NCBI GenBank assembly: GCA_037783545.1
Contig: JBBELK010001447.1
Location: 1-64,000, forward strand
Direction: 5' to 3'
DNA: 64,000 nucleotides
Source: Henricia sp. BOLD:AAB3569
Lineage: Eukaryota > Echinodermata > Asteroidea > Spinulosida > Echinasteridae
Below the pieces are notes generated by a model, which saw only the letters and a program-made list of their open reading frames with translations, was not told where the DNA came from and made no database searches. Made by a program: the position numbers and the translations under genes. Shown here piece by piece: positions 8,691-21,229 of the stretch (within the stretch, counting starts at the first letter, position 1; every line of letters begins with the position of its first letter).

Positions 8691-11600
8691 TACGGCCGTT
8701 GACTCACCCCAGATTGTGACGGGAATTAGGTCAAAGTGTGTCCCAAATGCCGGCAAATTTGGAAATCAAGGAATTTTCCAACCAACTTCAAGCTCCAAAC
8801 TGTATATATTCCGCACTTGTCATGCAAAATTGACAGATTTTCGCTGGGAAATGACGGAAAAATTTCAGAGTTTAGGGAAAACGGAGCTCGGCTACGTGGT
8901 TATTCCCCTAACCGTGGCTGTTGGGACACCCTGCGCCGCGCTGGTGTACATTTGTACGGCCGTTGACTCACCCCAGATTGTGACGGGAATTAGGTCAAAG
9001 TGTGTCCCAAATGCCGGCAAATTTGGAAATCAAGGAATTTTCCAACCAACTTCAAATTTTGCATGCTCCAAACTGTATATATTCCGCACTTGTCATGCAA
9101 AATTGACAGATTTTCGCTTGGAAATGACGGTGAAATTTCAGAGTTTAGGGAAAACGGAGCTCGGCTACGTGGTTATTCCCCTAACCGTGGCTGTTGGGAC
9201 ACCCTGCGCCGCGCTGGTGTACATTTGTACGGCTGTTGACTCACCCCAGATTGTGACGGGAATTAGGTCAAAGTGTGTCCCAAATGCCGGCAAATTTGGA
9301 AATCAAGGAATTTTCCAACCAACCTCAAATTTTGCATGCTCCAAACTGTATATATTCCGCACTTGTCATGCAAAATTGACAGATTTTCGCTGGGAAATGA
9401 CGGAGAAATTTCAGAGTTTAGGGAAAACGGAGCTCGGTTCCGTGGTTAGTCCCCTAACCGTGGCTGTTGGAACACCCTGCGCCGCGCTGGTGTACATTTG
9501 TACGGCCGTTGACTCACCCCAGATTGTGACGGGAATTAGGTCAAAGTGTGTCCCAAATGCCGGCAAATTTGGAAATCAAGGAATTTTCCAACCAACTTCA
9601 AATTTTGCATGCTCCAAACTGTATATATTCCGCACTTGTCATGCAAAATTGACAGATTTTCGCTGGGAAATGACGGTGAAATTTCAGAGTTTAGGGAAAA
9701 CGGAGCTCGGCTACGTGGTTATTCCCCTAACCGTGGCTGTTGGGACACCATGCGCCGCGCTGGTGTACATTTGTACGGCTGTTGACTCACCCCAGATTGT
9801 GACGGGAATTAGGTCAAAGTGTGTCTCAAATGCCGGCAAATTTGGAAATCAAGGAATTTTCCAACCAACCTCAAATTTTGCATGCTCCAAACTGTATATA
9901 TTCCGCACTTGTCATGCAAAATTGACAGATTTTCGCTGGGAAATGACGGAGAAATTTCAGAGTTTAGGGAAAACGGAGCTCGGCTACGTGGTTAGTCCCC
10001 TAACCGTGGCTGTTGGAACACCCTGCGCCGCGCTGGTGTACATTTGTACGGCCGTTGACTCACCCCAGATTGTGACGGGAATTAGGTCAAAGTGTGTCCC
10101 AAATGCCGGCAAATTTGGAAATCAAGGAATTTTCCAACCAACTTCAAATTTTGCATGCTCCAAACTATATATATTCCGCACTTGTCATGCAAAATTGACA
10201 GATTTTTGCTGGGAAATGACGGAGAAATTTCAGAGTTTAGGGAAAACGGAGCTCGGCTACGTGGTTATTCCTCTAACCGTGGCTGTTGGGACACCCTGCG
10301 CCGCGCTGGTGTACATTTGTACGGCCGTTGACTCACCCCAAATTGTGACGGGAATTAGGTCAAAGTGTGTCCCAAATGCCGGCAAATTTGGAAATCAAGG
10401 AATTTTCCAACCAACTTCAAATTTTGCATGCTCCAAACTGTATATATTCCGCACTTGTCATGCAAAATTGACAGATTTTTGCTTGGAAATGACGGAGAAA
10501 TTTCAGAGTTTAGGGAAAACGGAGCTCGGATACGTGGTTATTCCTCTAACCGTGGCTGTTGGGACACCCTGCGCCGCGCTGGTGTACATTTGTACGGCCG
10601 TTGACTCACCCCAGATTGTGACGGGAATTAGGTCAAAGTGTGTCCCAAATGCCGGCAAATTTGGAAATCAAGGAATTTTCCAACCAACTTCAAATTTTGC
10701 ATGCTCCAAACTGTATATATTCCGCACTTGTCATGCAAAATTGACAGATTTTTGCTGGGAAATGACGGAGAAATTTCAGAGTTTAGGGAAAACGGAGCTC
10801 GGCTACGTGGTTATTCCTCTAACCGTGGCTGTTGGGACACCCTGCGCCGCGCTGGTGTACATTTGTACGGCCGTTGACTCACCCAAGATTGTGACGGGAA
10901 TTAGGTCAAAGTGTGTCCCAAATGCCAGCAAATTTGGAAATCAAGGAATTTTCCAACCAACTTCAAATTTTGCATGCTCCAAACTGTATATATTCCGCAC
11001 TTGTCATGCAAAATTGACAGATTTTTGCTTGGAAATGACGGAGAAATTTCAGAGTTTAGGGAAAACGGAGCTCGGCTACGTGGTTAGTCCCCTAACCGTG
11101 GCTGTTGGAACACCCTGCGCCGCGCTGGTGTACATTTGTACGGCCGTTGACTCACCCCAGATTGTGACGGGAATTAGGTCAAAGTGTGTCCCAAATGCCG
11201 GCAAATTTGGAAATCAAGGAATTTTCCAACCAACTTCAAATTTTGCATGCTCCAAACTATATATATTCCGCACTTGTCATGCAAAATTGACAGATTTTTG
11301 CTGGGAAATGACGGAGAAATTTCAGAGTTTAGGGAAAACGGAGCTCGGCTACGTGGTTATTCCTCTAACCGTGGCTGTTGGGACACCCTGCGCCGCGCTG
11401 GTGTACATTTGTACGGCCGTTGACTCACCCCAAATTGTGACGGGAATTAGGTCAAAGTGTGTCCCAAATGCCGGCAAATTTGGAAATCAAGGAATTTTCC
11501 AACCAACTTCAAATTTTGCATGCTCCAAACTGTATATATTCCGCACTTGTCATGCAAAATTGACAGATTTTTGCTGGGAAATGACGGAGAAATTTCAGAG

Positions 11601-14517
11601 TTTAGGGAAAACGGAGCTCGGCTACGTGGTTATTCCTCTAACCGTGGCTGTTGGGACACCCTGCGCCGCGCTGGTGTACATTTGTACGGCCGTTGACTCA
11701 CCCCAGATTGTGACGGGAATTAGGTCAAAGTGTGTCCCAAATGCCGGCAAATTTGGAAATCAAGGAATTTTCCAACCAACCTCAAATTTTGCATGCTCCA
11801 AACTGTATATATTCCGCACTTGTTATGCAAAATTGACATATTTTCGCTTGGAAATGACGGTGAAATTTCAGAGTTTAGGGAAAACGGAGCTCGGCTACGT
11901 GGTTATTCCCCTAACCGTGGCTGTTGGGACACCCTGCGCCGCGCTGGTGTACATTTGTACGGCCGTTGACTCACCCCAGATTGTGACGGGAATTAGGTCA
12001 AAGTGTGTCCCAAATGCCGGCAAATTTGGAAATCAAGGAATTTTCCAACCATCTTCAAATTTTGCATGCTCCAAACTGTATATATTCCGCACTTGTCATG
12101 CAAAATTGACAGATTTTCGCTGGGAAATGACGGTGAAATTTCAGAGTTTAGGGAAAACGGAGCTCGGCTACGTGGTTATTCCCCTAACCGTGGCTGTTGG
12201 GACACCCTGCGCCGCGCTGGTGTACATTTGTACGGCTGTTGACTCACCCCAGATTGTGACGGGAATTAGGTCAAAGTGTGTCCCAAATGCCGGAAAATTT
12301 GGAAATCAAGGAATTTTCCAACCAACTTCAAATTTTGCATGCTCCAAACTGTATATATTCCGCACTTGTCATGCAAAATTGACAGATTTTCGCTGGGAAA
12401 TGACGGAGAAATTTCAGAGTTTAGGGAAAACGGAGCTCGGCTACGTGGTTATTCCTCTAACCGTGGCTGTTGGGACACCCTGTGCCGCGCTGTTGTACAT
12501 TTGTACGGCCGTTGACTCACCCCAGATTGTGACGGGAATTAGGTCAAAGTGTGTCCCAAATGCCGGCAAATTTGGAAATCAAGGAATTTTCCAACCAACT
12601 TCAAATTGTGCATGCTCCAAACTGTATATATTCCGCACTTGTCATGCAAAATTGACAGATTTTCGCTGGGAAATGACGGAGAAATTTCAGAGTTTAGGGA
12701 AAACGGAGCTCGGCTACGTGGTTATTCCCCTAACCGTGGCTGTTGGGACACCCTGCGCCGCGCTGGTGTACATTTGTACGGCCGTTGACTCACCCCAGAT
12801 TGTGACGGGAATTACGTCAAAGTGTGTCCCAAATGCCGGCAAATTTGGAAATCAAGGAATTTTCCAACCAACTTCAAATTTTGCATGCTCCAAACTGTAT
12901 ATATTCCGCACTGGTCATGCAAAATTGACAGATTTTCGCTGGGAAATGACGGAGAAATTTCAGAGTTTAGGGAAAACGGAGCTCGGCTACGTGGTTATTC
13001 CCCTAACCGTGGCTGTTGGAACACCCTGCGCCGCGCTGGTGTACATTTGTACGGCCGTTGACTCACCCCAGATTGTGACGGGAATTAGGTCAAAGTGTGT
13101 CCCAAATGCCGGCAAATTTGGAAATCAAGGAATTTTCCAACCAACTTCAAATTTTGCATGCTCCAAACTGTATATATTCCGCACTTGTCATGCAAAATTG
13201 ACAGATTTTCGCTGGGAAATGACGGAGAAATTTCAGAGTTTAGTGAAAACGGAGCTCGGCTACGTGGTTATTCCCCTAACCGTGGCTGTTGGGACACCCT
13301 GCGCCGCGCTGGTGTACATTTGTACGGCCGTTGACTCACCCCAGATTGTGACGGGAATTAGGTCAAAGTGTGTCCCAAATGCCGGCAAATTTGGAAATCA
13401 AGGAATTTTCCAACCAACTTCAAATTTTGCATGCTCCAAACTGTATATATTCCGCACTTGTCATGCAAAATTGACAGATTTTGGCTGGGAAATTACGGAG
13501 AAATTTCAGAGTTTAGGGACAACGGAGCTCGGCTACGTGGTTATTCCCCTAACCGTGGCTGTTGGGACACCCTGCGCCGCGCTGGTGTACATTTGTACGG
13601 CCGTTGACTCACCCCAGATTGTGACGGGAATTAGGTCAAAGTGTGTCCCAAATGCCGGCAAATTTGGAAATCAAGGAATTTTCCAACCAACTTCAAATTT
13701 TGCATGCTCCAAACTGTATATATTCCGCACATGTCATGCAAAATTGACAGATTTTCGCTGGGAAATGACGGAGAAATTTCAGAGTTTAGGGAAAACGGAG
13801 CTCGGCTACATGGTTATTCCCCTAACCGTGGCTGTTGGGAAACCCTGCGCTGCGCTGGTGTACATTTGTACGGCCGTTGACTCACCCCAGATTGTGACGG
13901 GAATTAGGTCAAAGTGTGTCCCAAATGCCGGCAAATTTGGAAATCAAGGAATTTTCCAACCAACTTCAAATTCTGCATGCTCCAAACTGTATATATTCCG
14001 CACTTGTCATGCAAAATTGACAGATTTTCGCTGGGAAATTACGGAGAAATTTCAGAGTTTAGGGAAAACGGAGCTCGGCTACGTGGTTATTCCCCTAACC
14101 GTGGCTGTTGAGACACACTGCGCCGCGCTGGTGTACATTTGTACGGCCGTTGACTCACCCCAGATTGTGACGGGAATTAGGTCAAAGTGTGTCCCAAATG
14201 CCGGCAAATTTGGAAATCAAGGAATTTTCCAACCAACTTCAAATTTTGCATGCTCCAAACTGTATATATTCCGCACATGTCATGCAAAATTGACAGATTT
14301 TCGCTGGGAAATGACGGAGAAATTTCAGAGTTTAGGGAAAACGGAGCTCGGCTACGTGGTTATTCCCCTAACCGTGGCTGTTGGGAAACCCTGCGCTGCG
14401 CTGGTGTACATTTGTACGGCCGTTGACTCACCCCAGATTGTGACGGGAATTAGGTCAAAGTGTGTAATTCTGCATGCTCCAAACTGTATATATTCCGCAC
14501 TTGTCATGCAAAATTGA
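8656..14517 (+). other. Open frame of 1953 codons through the satellite, judged non-coding
   Basis: Because the monomer is 273 bp (91 codons) and one frame lacks stops, a frame stays open across about 21 monomers. The translated unit has five to six cysteines and no domain I recognise. No promoter, splice pattern or non-repetitive N- or C-terminal extension is visible. The frame ends where a 49-bp deletion shifts it. Differences between units are often amino-acid-changing (R/C in DFRWEM, W/L, P/S), with no obvious bias to silent sites. A protein-coding tandem repeat cannot be excluded formally but is unlikely. Confidence 0.75.
10092..11456 (+). repeat. Tetramer HOR marker (1092-bp spacing)
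   Basis: Two monomers with the rare variant CAAACTATATATATTCC lie at 10161 and 11253, exactly 1092 bp (four monomers) apart. Both are followed one monomer later by CACCCCAAATTGTG and preceded by a monomer with GTGGTTAGTCCCC. The shared rare variants show that one four-monomer block is a copy of the other. Divergence after about 11500 marks the end of the duplicated block. Confidence 0.8.
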
Positions 14518-14626
14518 CAGATTTTCGCTGGGAAATTACGGAGAAATTTCAGAGTTTAGGGAAAACGAAGCTCGGCTACGTGGTTATTCCCCTAACCGTG
14601 GCTGTTGGGACACCCTGCGCCGCGCT
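14403..14626 (+). repeat. Satellite monomer with 49-bp internal deletion
   Basis: This monomer is 224 bp instead of 273. The sequence jumps from GTGTGT directly to AATTCTGCATGC, losing monomer positions of about 64-112, including the 20-bp palindrome. It terminates the open frame to its left. The AATTCTGCATG variant (consensus AATTTTGCATG) also appears at about 13970. Confidence 0.9.
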
Positions 14627-16323
14627 GGTGTACATTTGTACGGCCGTTGACTCACCCCAGATTGTGACGGGAATTAGGTCAAAGTGTGTCCCAAATGCCG
14701 GCAAATTTGGCAATCAAGGAATTTTCCAACCAACTTTAAATTTTGCATGCTCCAAACTGTATATATTCCGCACTTGTCATGCAAAATTGACAGATTTTCG
14801 CTGGGAAATTACGGAGAAATTTCAGAGTTTAGGGAAAACGGAGCTCGGCTACGTGGTTATTCCCCTAACCGTGGCTGTTGGGACACCCTGCGCCGCGCTG
14901 GTGTACATTTGTACGGCCGTTGACTCACCCCAGATTGTGACGGGAATTAGGTCAAAGTGTGTCCCAAATGCCGGCAAATTTGGAAATCAAGGAATTTTCC
15001 AACCAACTTCAAATTTTGCATGCTCCAAACTGTATATATTCCGCACTTGTCATGCAAAATTGACAGATTTTCGCTGGGAAATGACGGAGAAATTTCAGAG
15101 TTTAGGGAAAACGGAGCTCGGCTACGTGGTTATTCCCCTAACCGTGGCTGTTGGGACACCCTGCGCCGCGCTGGTGTACATTTGTACGGCCGTTGACTCA
15201 CCCCAGATTGTGACGGGAATTAGGTCAAAGTGTGTCCCAAATGCCGGCAAATTTGGAAATCAAGTAATTTTCCAACCAACTTCAAATTTTGCATGCTCCA
15301 AACTGTATATATTCCGCACTTGTCATACAAAATTTACAGATTTTCGCTGGGAAGTGACGGAGAAATTTCAGAGTTTAGGGAAAACGGAGCTCGGCTACGT
15401 GGTTATTCCCCTAACCGTGGCTGTTGAGACACACTGCGCCGCGCTGGTGTACATTTGTACGGCCGTTGACTCACCCCAGATTGTGACGGGAATTAGGTCA
15501 AAGTGTGTCCCAAATGCCGGCAAATTTGGAAATCAAGGAATTTTCCAACCAACTTCAAATTTTGCATGCTCCAAACTGTATATATTCCGCACATGTCATG
15601 CAAAATTGACAGATTTTCGCTGGGAAATGACGGAGAAATTTCAGAGTTTAGGGAAAACGGAGCTCGGCTACGTGGTTATTCCCCTAACCGTGGCTGTTGG
15701 GAAACCCTGCGCTGCGCTGGTGTACATTTGTACGGCCGTTGACTCACCCCAGATTGTGACGGGAATTAGGTCAAAGTGTGTCCCAAATGCCGGCAAATTT
15801 GGAAATCGAGGAATTTTCCAACCAACTTCAAATTTTGCATGCTCCAAACTGTATATATTCCGCACTTGTCATGCAAAATTGACAGATTTTCGCTGGGAAA
15901 TGACGGAGAAATTTCAGAGTTTAGGGAAAACGGAGCTCGGCTACGTGGTTATTCCCCTCACCGTGGCTGTTGGGACACCCTGCGCCGCGCTGGTGTACAT
16001 TTGTACGGCCGTTGACTCACCCCAGATTGTGACGGGAATTAGGTCAAAGTGTGTCCCAAATGCCGGCAAATTTGGAAATCAAGGAATTTTCCAACCAACT
16101 TCAAATTTTGCATGCTCCAAACTGTATATATTCCGCACTTGTCATGCAAAATTGACAGATTTTCGCTGGGAAATGACGGAGAAATTTCAGAGTTTAGGGA
16201 AAACGGAGCTCGGCTACGTGGTTATTCCCCTAACCGTGGCTGTTGGGACACCCTGCGCCGCGCTGGTGTACACTTGTACGGCCGTTGACTCACCCCAGAT
16301 TGTGACGGGAATTAGGTCAAAGT

Positions 16324-19300
16324 GTGTCCCAAATGCCGGCAAATTTGGAAATCAAGGAATTTTCCAACCAACTTCGAATTTTGCATGCTCCAAACTGTAT
16401 ATTCCGCACTTGTCATGCAAAATTGACAGATTTTCGCTGGGAAATGACGGAGAAATTTCAGAGTTTAGGGAAAACGGAGCTCGGCTACGTGGTTATTCCC
16501 CTAACCGTGGCTGTTGGGACACCCTGCGCCGCGCTGGTGTACATTTGTACGGCCGTTGACTCACCCCAGATTGTGACGGGAATTAGGTCAAAGTGTGTCC
16601 CAAATGCCGGCAAATTTGGAAATCAAGGAATTTTCCAACCAACTTCAAATTTTGCATGCTCCAAACTGTATATATTCCGCACTTGTCGTGCAAAATTGAC
16701 AGATTTTCGCTGGGAAATTACGGAGAAATTTCAGAGTTTAGGGAAAACGGAGCTCGGCTACGTGGTTATTCCCCTAACCGTGGCTGTTGGGACAGCCTGC
16801 GCCGCGCTGGTGTACATCTGTACGGCCGTTGACTCACCCCAGATTGTGACGGGAATTAGGTCAAAGTGTGTCCCAAATGCCGGCAAATTTGGAAATCAAG
16901 TAATTTTCCAACCAACTTCAAATTTTGCATGCTCCAAACTGTATATATTCCGCACTTGTCATACAAAATTGACAGATTTTCGCTGGGAAGTGATGGAGAA
17001 ATTTCAGAGTTTAGGGAAAACGGAGCTCGGCTATGTGGTTATTCCCCTAACCGTGGCTGTTGAGACACCCTGCGCCGCGCTGGTGTACATTTGTACGGCC
17101 GTTGACTCACCCCAGATTGTGACGGGAATTAGGTCAAAGTGTGTCCCAAATGCCGGCAAATTTGGAAATCAAGGAATTTTCCAACCAACTTCAAATTTTG
17201 CATGCTCCAAACTGTATATATTCCGCACATGTCATGCAAAATTGACAGATTTTCGCTGGGAAATGACGGAGAAATTTCAGAGTTTAGGGAAAACGGAGCT
17301 CGGCTACGTGGTTATTCCCCTAACCGTGGCTGTTGGGACACCCTGCGCTGCGCTGGTGTACATTTGTACGGCCGTTGACTCACCCCAGATTGTGACGGGA
17401 ATTAGGTCAAAGTGTGTCCCAAATGCCGGCAAATTTGGAAATCAAGGAATTTTCCAACCAACTTCAAATTTTGCATGCTCCAAACTGTATATATTCCGCA
17501 CTTGTCATGCAAAATTGACAGATTTTCGCTGGGAAATGACGGAGAAATTTCAGAGTTTAGGGAAAACGGAGCTCGGCTACGTGGTTATTCCCCTAACCGT
17601 GGCTGTTGGGACACCCTGCGCCGCGCTGGTGTACATTTGTACGGCCGTTGACTCACCCCAGATTGTGACGGGAATTAGGTCAAAGTGTGTCCCAAATGCC
17701 GGCAAATTTGGAAATCAAGGAATTTTCCAACCAACTTCAAATTTTGCATGCTCCAAACTGTATATATTCCGCACTTGTCATGCAAAATTGACAGATTTTC
17801 GCTGGGAAATGACGGAGAAATTTCAGAGTTTAGGGAAAACGGAGCTCGGCTACGTTGTTATTCCCCTAACCGTGGCTGTTGGGACACCCTGCGCCGCGCT
17901 GGTGTACATTTGTACGGCCGTTGACTCACCCCAGATTGTGACGGGAATTAGGTCAAAGTGTGTCCCAAATGCCGGCAAATTTGGAAATCAAGGAATTTTC
18001 CAACCAACTTCAAATTTTGCATGCTCCAAACTGTATATTCCGCACTTGTCATGCAAAATTGACAGATTTTCGCTGGGAAATGACGGAGAAATTTTAGAGT
18101 TTAGGGAAAACGGAGCTCGGCTACGTGGTTATTCCCCTAACCGTGGCTGTTGAGACACACTGCGCCGCGCTGGTGTACATTTGTACGGCCGTTGACTCAC
18201 CCCAGATTGTGACGGGAATTAGGTCAAAGTGTGTCCCAAATGCCGGCAAATTTGGAAATCAAGGAATTTTCCAACCAACTTCAAATTTTGCATGCTCCAA
18301 ACTGTATATATTCCGCACATGCCATGCAAAATTGACAGATTTTCGCTGGGAAATGACGGAGAAATTTCAGAGTTTAGGGAAAACGGAGCTCGGCTACGTG
18401 GTTATTCCCCTAACCGTGGCTGTTGGGAAACCCTGCGCTGCGCTGGTGTACATTTGTACGGCCGTTGACTCACCCCAGATTGTGACGGGAATTAGGTCAA
18501 AGTGTGTCCCAAATGCCGGCAAATTTGGAAATCAAGGAATTTTCCAACCAACTTCAAATTTTGCATGCTCCAAACTGTATATATTCCGCACTTGTCATGC
18601 AAAATTGACAGATTTTCGCTGGGAAATGACGGAGAAATTTCAGAGTTTAGGGAAAACGGAGCTCGGCTACGTGGTTATTTCCCTAACCGTGGCTGTTGGG
18701 ACACCCTGCGCCGCGCTGGTGTACATTTGTACGGCCGTTGACTCACCCCAGATTGTGACGGGAATTAGGTCAAAGTGTGTCCCAAATGCCGGCAAATTTG
18801 GAAATCAAGGAATTTTCCAACCAACTTCGAATTTTGCATGCTCCAAACTGTATATTCCGCACTTGTCATGCAAAATTGACAGATTTTCGCTGGGAAATGA
18901 CGGAGAAATTTCAGAGTTTAGGGAAAACGGAGCTCGGCTACGTGGTTATTCCCCTAACTGTGGCTGTTGGGACACCCTGCGCCGCGCTGGTGTACATTTG
19001 TACGGCCGTTGACTCACCCCAGATTGTGACGGGAATTAGGTCAAAGTGTGTCCCAAATGCCGGCAAATTTGGAAATCAAGGAATTTTCCAACCAACTTCA
19101 AATTTTGCATGCTCCAAACTGTATATATTCCGCACTTGTCATGCAAAATTGACAGATTTTCGCTGGGAAATTACGGAGAAATTTCAGAGTTTAGGGAAAA
19201 CGGAGCTCGGCTACGTGGTTATTCCCCTAACCGTGGCTGTTGGGACACCCTGCGCCGCGCTGGTGTACATCTGTACGGCCGTTGACTCACCCCAGATTGT

Positions 19301-21229
19301 GACGGGAATTAGGTCAAAGTGTGTCCCAAATGCCGGCAAATTTGGAAATCAAGTAATTTTCCAACCAACTTCAAATTTTGCATGCTCCAAACTGTATATA
19401 TTCCGCACTTGTCATACAAAATTGACAGATTTTCGCTGGGAAGTGACGGAGAAATTTCAGAGTTTAGGGAAAACGGAGCTCGGCTACGTGGTTATTCCCC
19501 TAACCGTGGCTGTTGAGACACCCTGCGCCGCGCTGGTGTACATTTGTACGGCCGTTGACTCACCCCAGATTGTGACGGGAATTAGGTCAAAGTGTGTCCC
19601 AAATGCCGGCAAATTTGGAAATCAAGGAATTTTCCAACCAACTTCAAATTTTGCATGCTCCAAACTGTATATATTCCGCACATGTCATGCAAAATTGACA
19701 GATTTTCGCTGGGAAATGACGGAGAAATTTCAGAGTTTAGGGAAAACGGAGCTCGGCTACGTGGTTATTCCCCTAACCGTGGCTGTTGGGACACCCTGCG
19801 CTGCGCTGGTGTACATTTGTACGGCCGTTGACTCACCCCAGATTGTGACGGGAATTAGGTCAAAGTGTGTCCCAAATGCCGGCAAATTTGGAAATCAAGG
19901 AATTTTCCAACCAACTTCAAATTTTGCATGCTCCAAACTGTATATATTCCGCACTTGTCATGCAAAATTGACAGATTTTCGCTGGGAAATGACGGAGAAA
20001 TTTCAGAGTTTAGGGAAAACGGAGCTCGGCTACGTGGTTATTCCCCTAACCGTGGCTGTTGGGACACCCTGCGCCGCGCTGGTGTACATTTGTACGGCCG
20101 TTGACTCACCCCAGATTGTGACGGGAATTAGGTCAAAGTGTGTCCCAAATGCCGGCAAATTTGGAAATCAAGGAATTTTCCAACCAACTTCAAATTTTGC
20201 ATGCTCCAAACTGTATATATTCCGCACTTGTCATGCAAAATTGACAGATTTTCGCTGGGAAATGACGGAGAAATTTCAGAGTTTAGGGAAAACGGAGCTC
20301 GGCTACGTTGTTATTCCCCTAACCGTGGCTGTTGGGACACCCTGCGCCGCGCTGGTGTACATTTGTACGGCCGTTGACTCACCCCAGATTGTGACGGGAA
20401 TTAGGTCAAAGTGTGTCCCAAATGCCGGCAAATTTGGAAATCAAGGAATTTTCCAACCAACTTCAAATTTTGCATGCTCCAAACTGTATATTCCGCACTT
20501 GTCATGCAAAATTGACAGATTTTCGCCGGGAAATGACGGAGAAATTTTAGAGTTTAGGGAAAACGGAGCTCGGCTACGTGGTTATTCCCCTAACCGTGGC
20601 TGTTGGGACACCCTGCGCCGCGCTGGTGTACATTTGTACGGCCGTTGACTCACCCCAGATTGTGACGGGAATTAGGTCAAAGTGTGTCCCAAATGCCGGC
20701 AAATTTGGAAATCAAGGAATTTTCCAACCAACTTCAAATTTTGCATGCTCCAAACTGTATATATTCCGCACTTGTCATGCAAAATTGACAGATTTTCGCT
20801 GGGAAATGACGGAGAAATTTCAGAGTTTAGGGAAAACGGAGCTCGGCTACGTGGTTATTCCCCTAACCGTGGCTGTTGGGACACCCTGCGCCGCGCTGGT
20901 GTACATTTGTACGGCCGTTGACTCACCCCAGATTGTGACGGGAATTGGGTCAAAGTGTGTCCCAAATGCCGGCAAATTTGGAAATCAAGGAATTTTCCAA
21001 CCAACTTCAAATTTTGCATGCTCCAAACTGTATATATTCCGCACTTGTCATGCAAAATTGACAGATTTTCGCTGGGAAATGACGGAGAAATTTCAGAGTT
21101 TAGGGAAAACGGAGCTCGGCTACGTGGTTATTCCCCTAACCGTGGCTGTTGGGACACCCTGCGCCGCGCTGGTGTACATTTGTACGGCCGTTGACTCACC
21201 CCAGATTGTGACGGGAATTAGGTCAAAGT
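16324..21229 (+). repeat. 9-mer higher-order repeat, two copies of 2453 bp
   Basis: A 2-bp-shortened motif CTGTATATTCCGC (normally CTGTATATATTCCGC) occurs at 16395, 18031, 18848 and 20484. The first and third, and the second and fourth, are each exactly 2453 bp apart, which is nine monomers minus the two 2-bp deletions. The same order of other variants follows in both copies: GAAATTACGG with CATCTGTACGG, AAGTAATTTTCC with GTCATACAAAA, GAGACACCC, ACATGTCATG, ACGTTGTTATT, and ATTTTAGAGTTT on the short monomer. The second copy ends without the GAGACACAC monomer found at 18151. Confidence 0.9.

Noticed and set aside
8656-14517. A giant tandem-repeat protein encoded by the long open frames
   Set aside because: The frame is open only because the unit is 273 bp with one stop-free frame. 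Nonsense changes and frameshifts occur in the same frame, there is no unique terminus or known domain, and the frames run on both strands according to array orientation.
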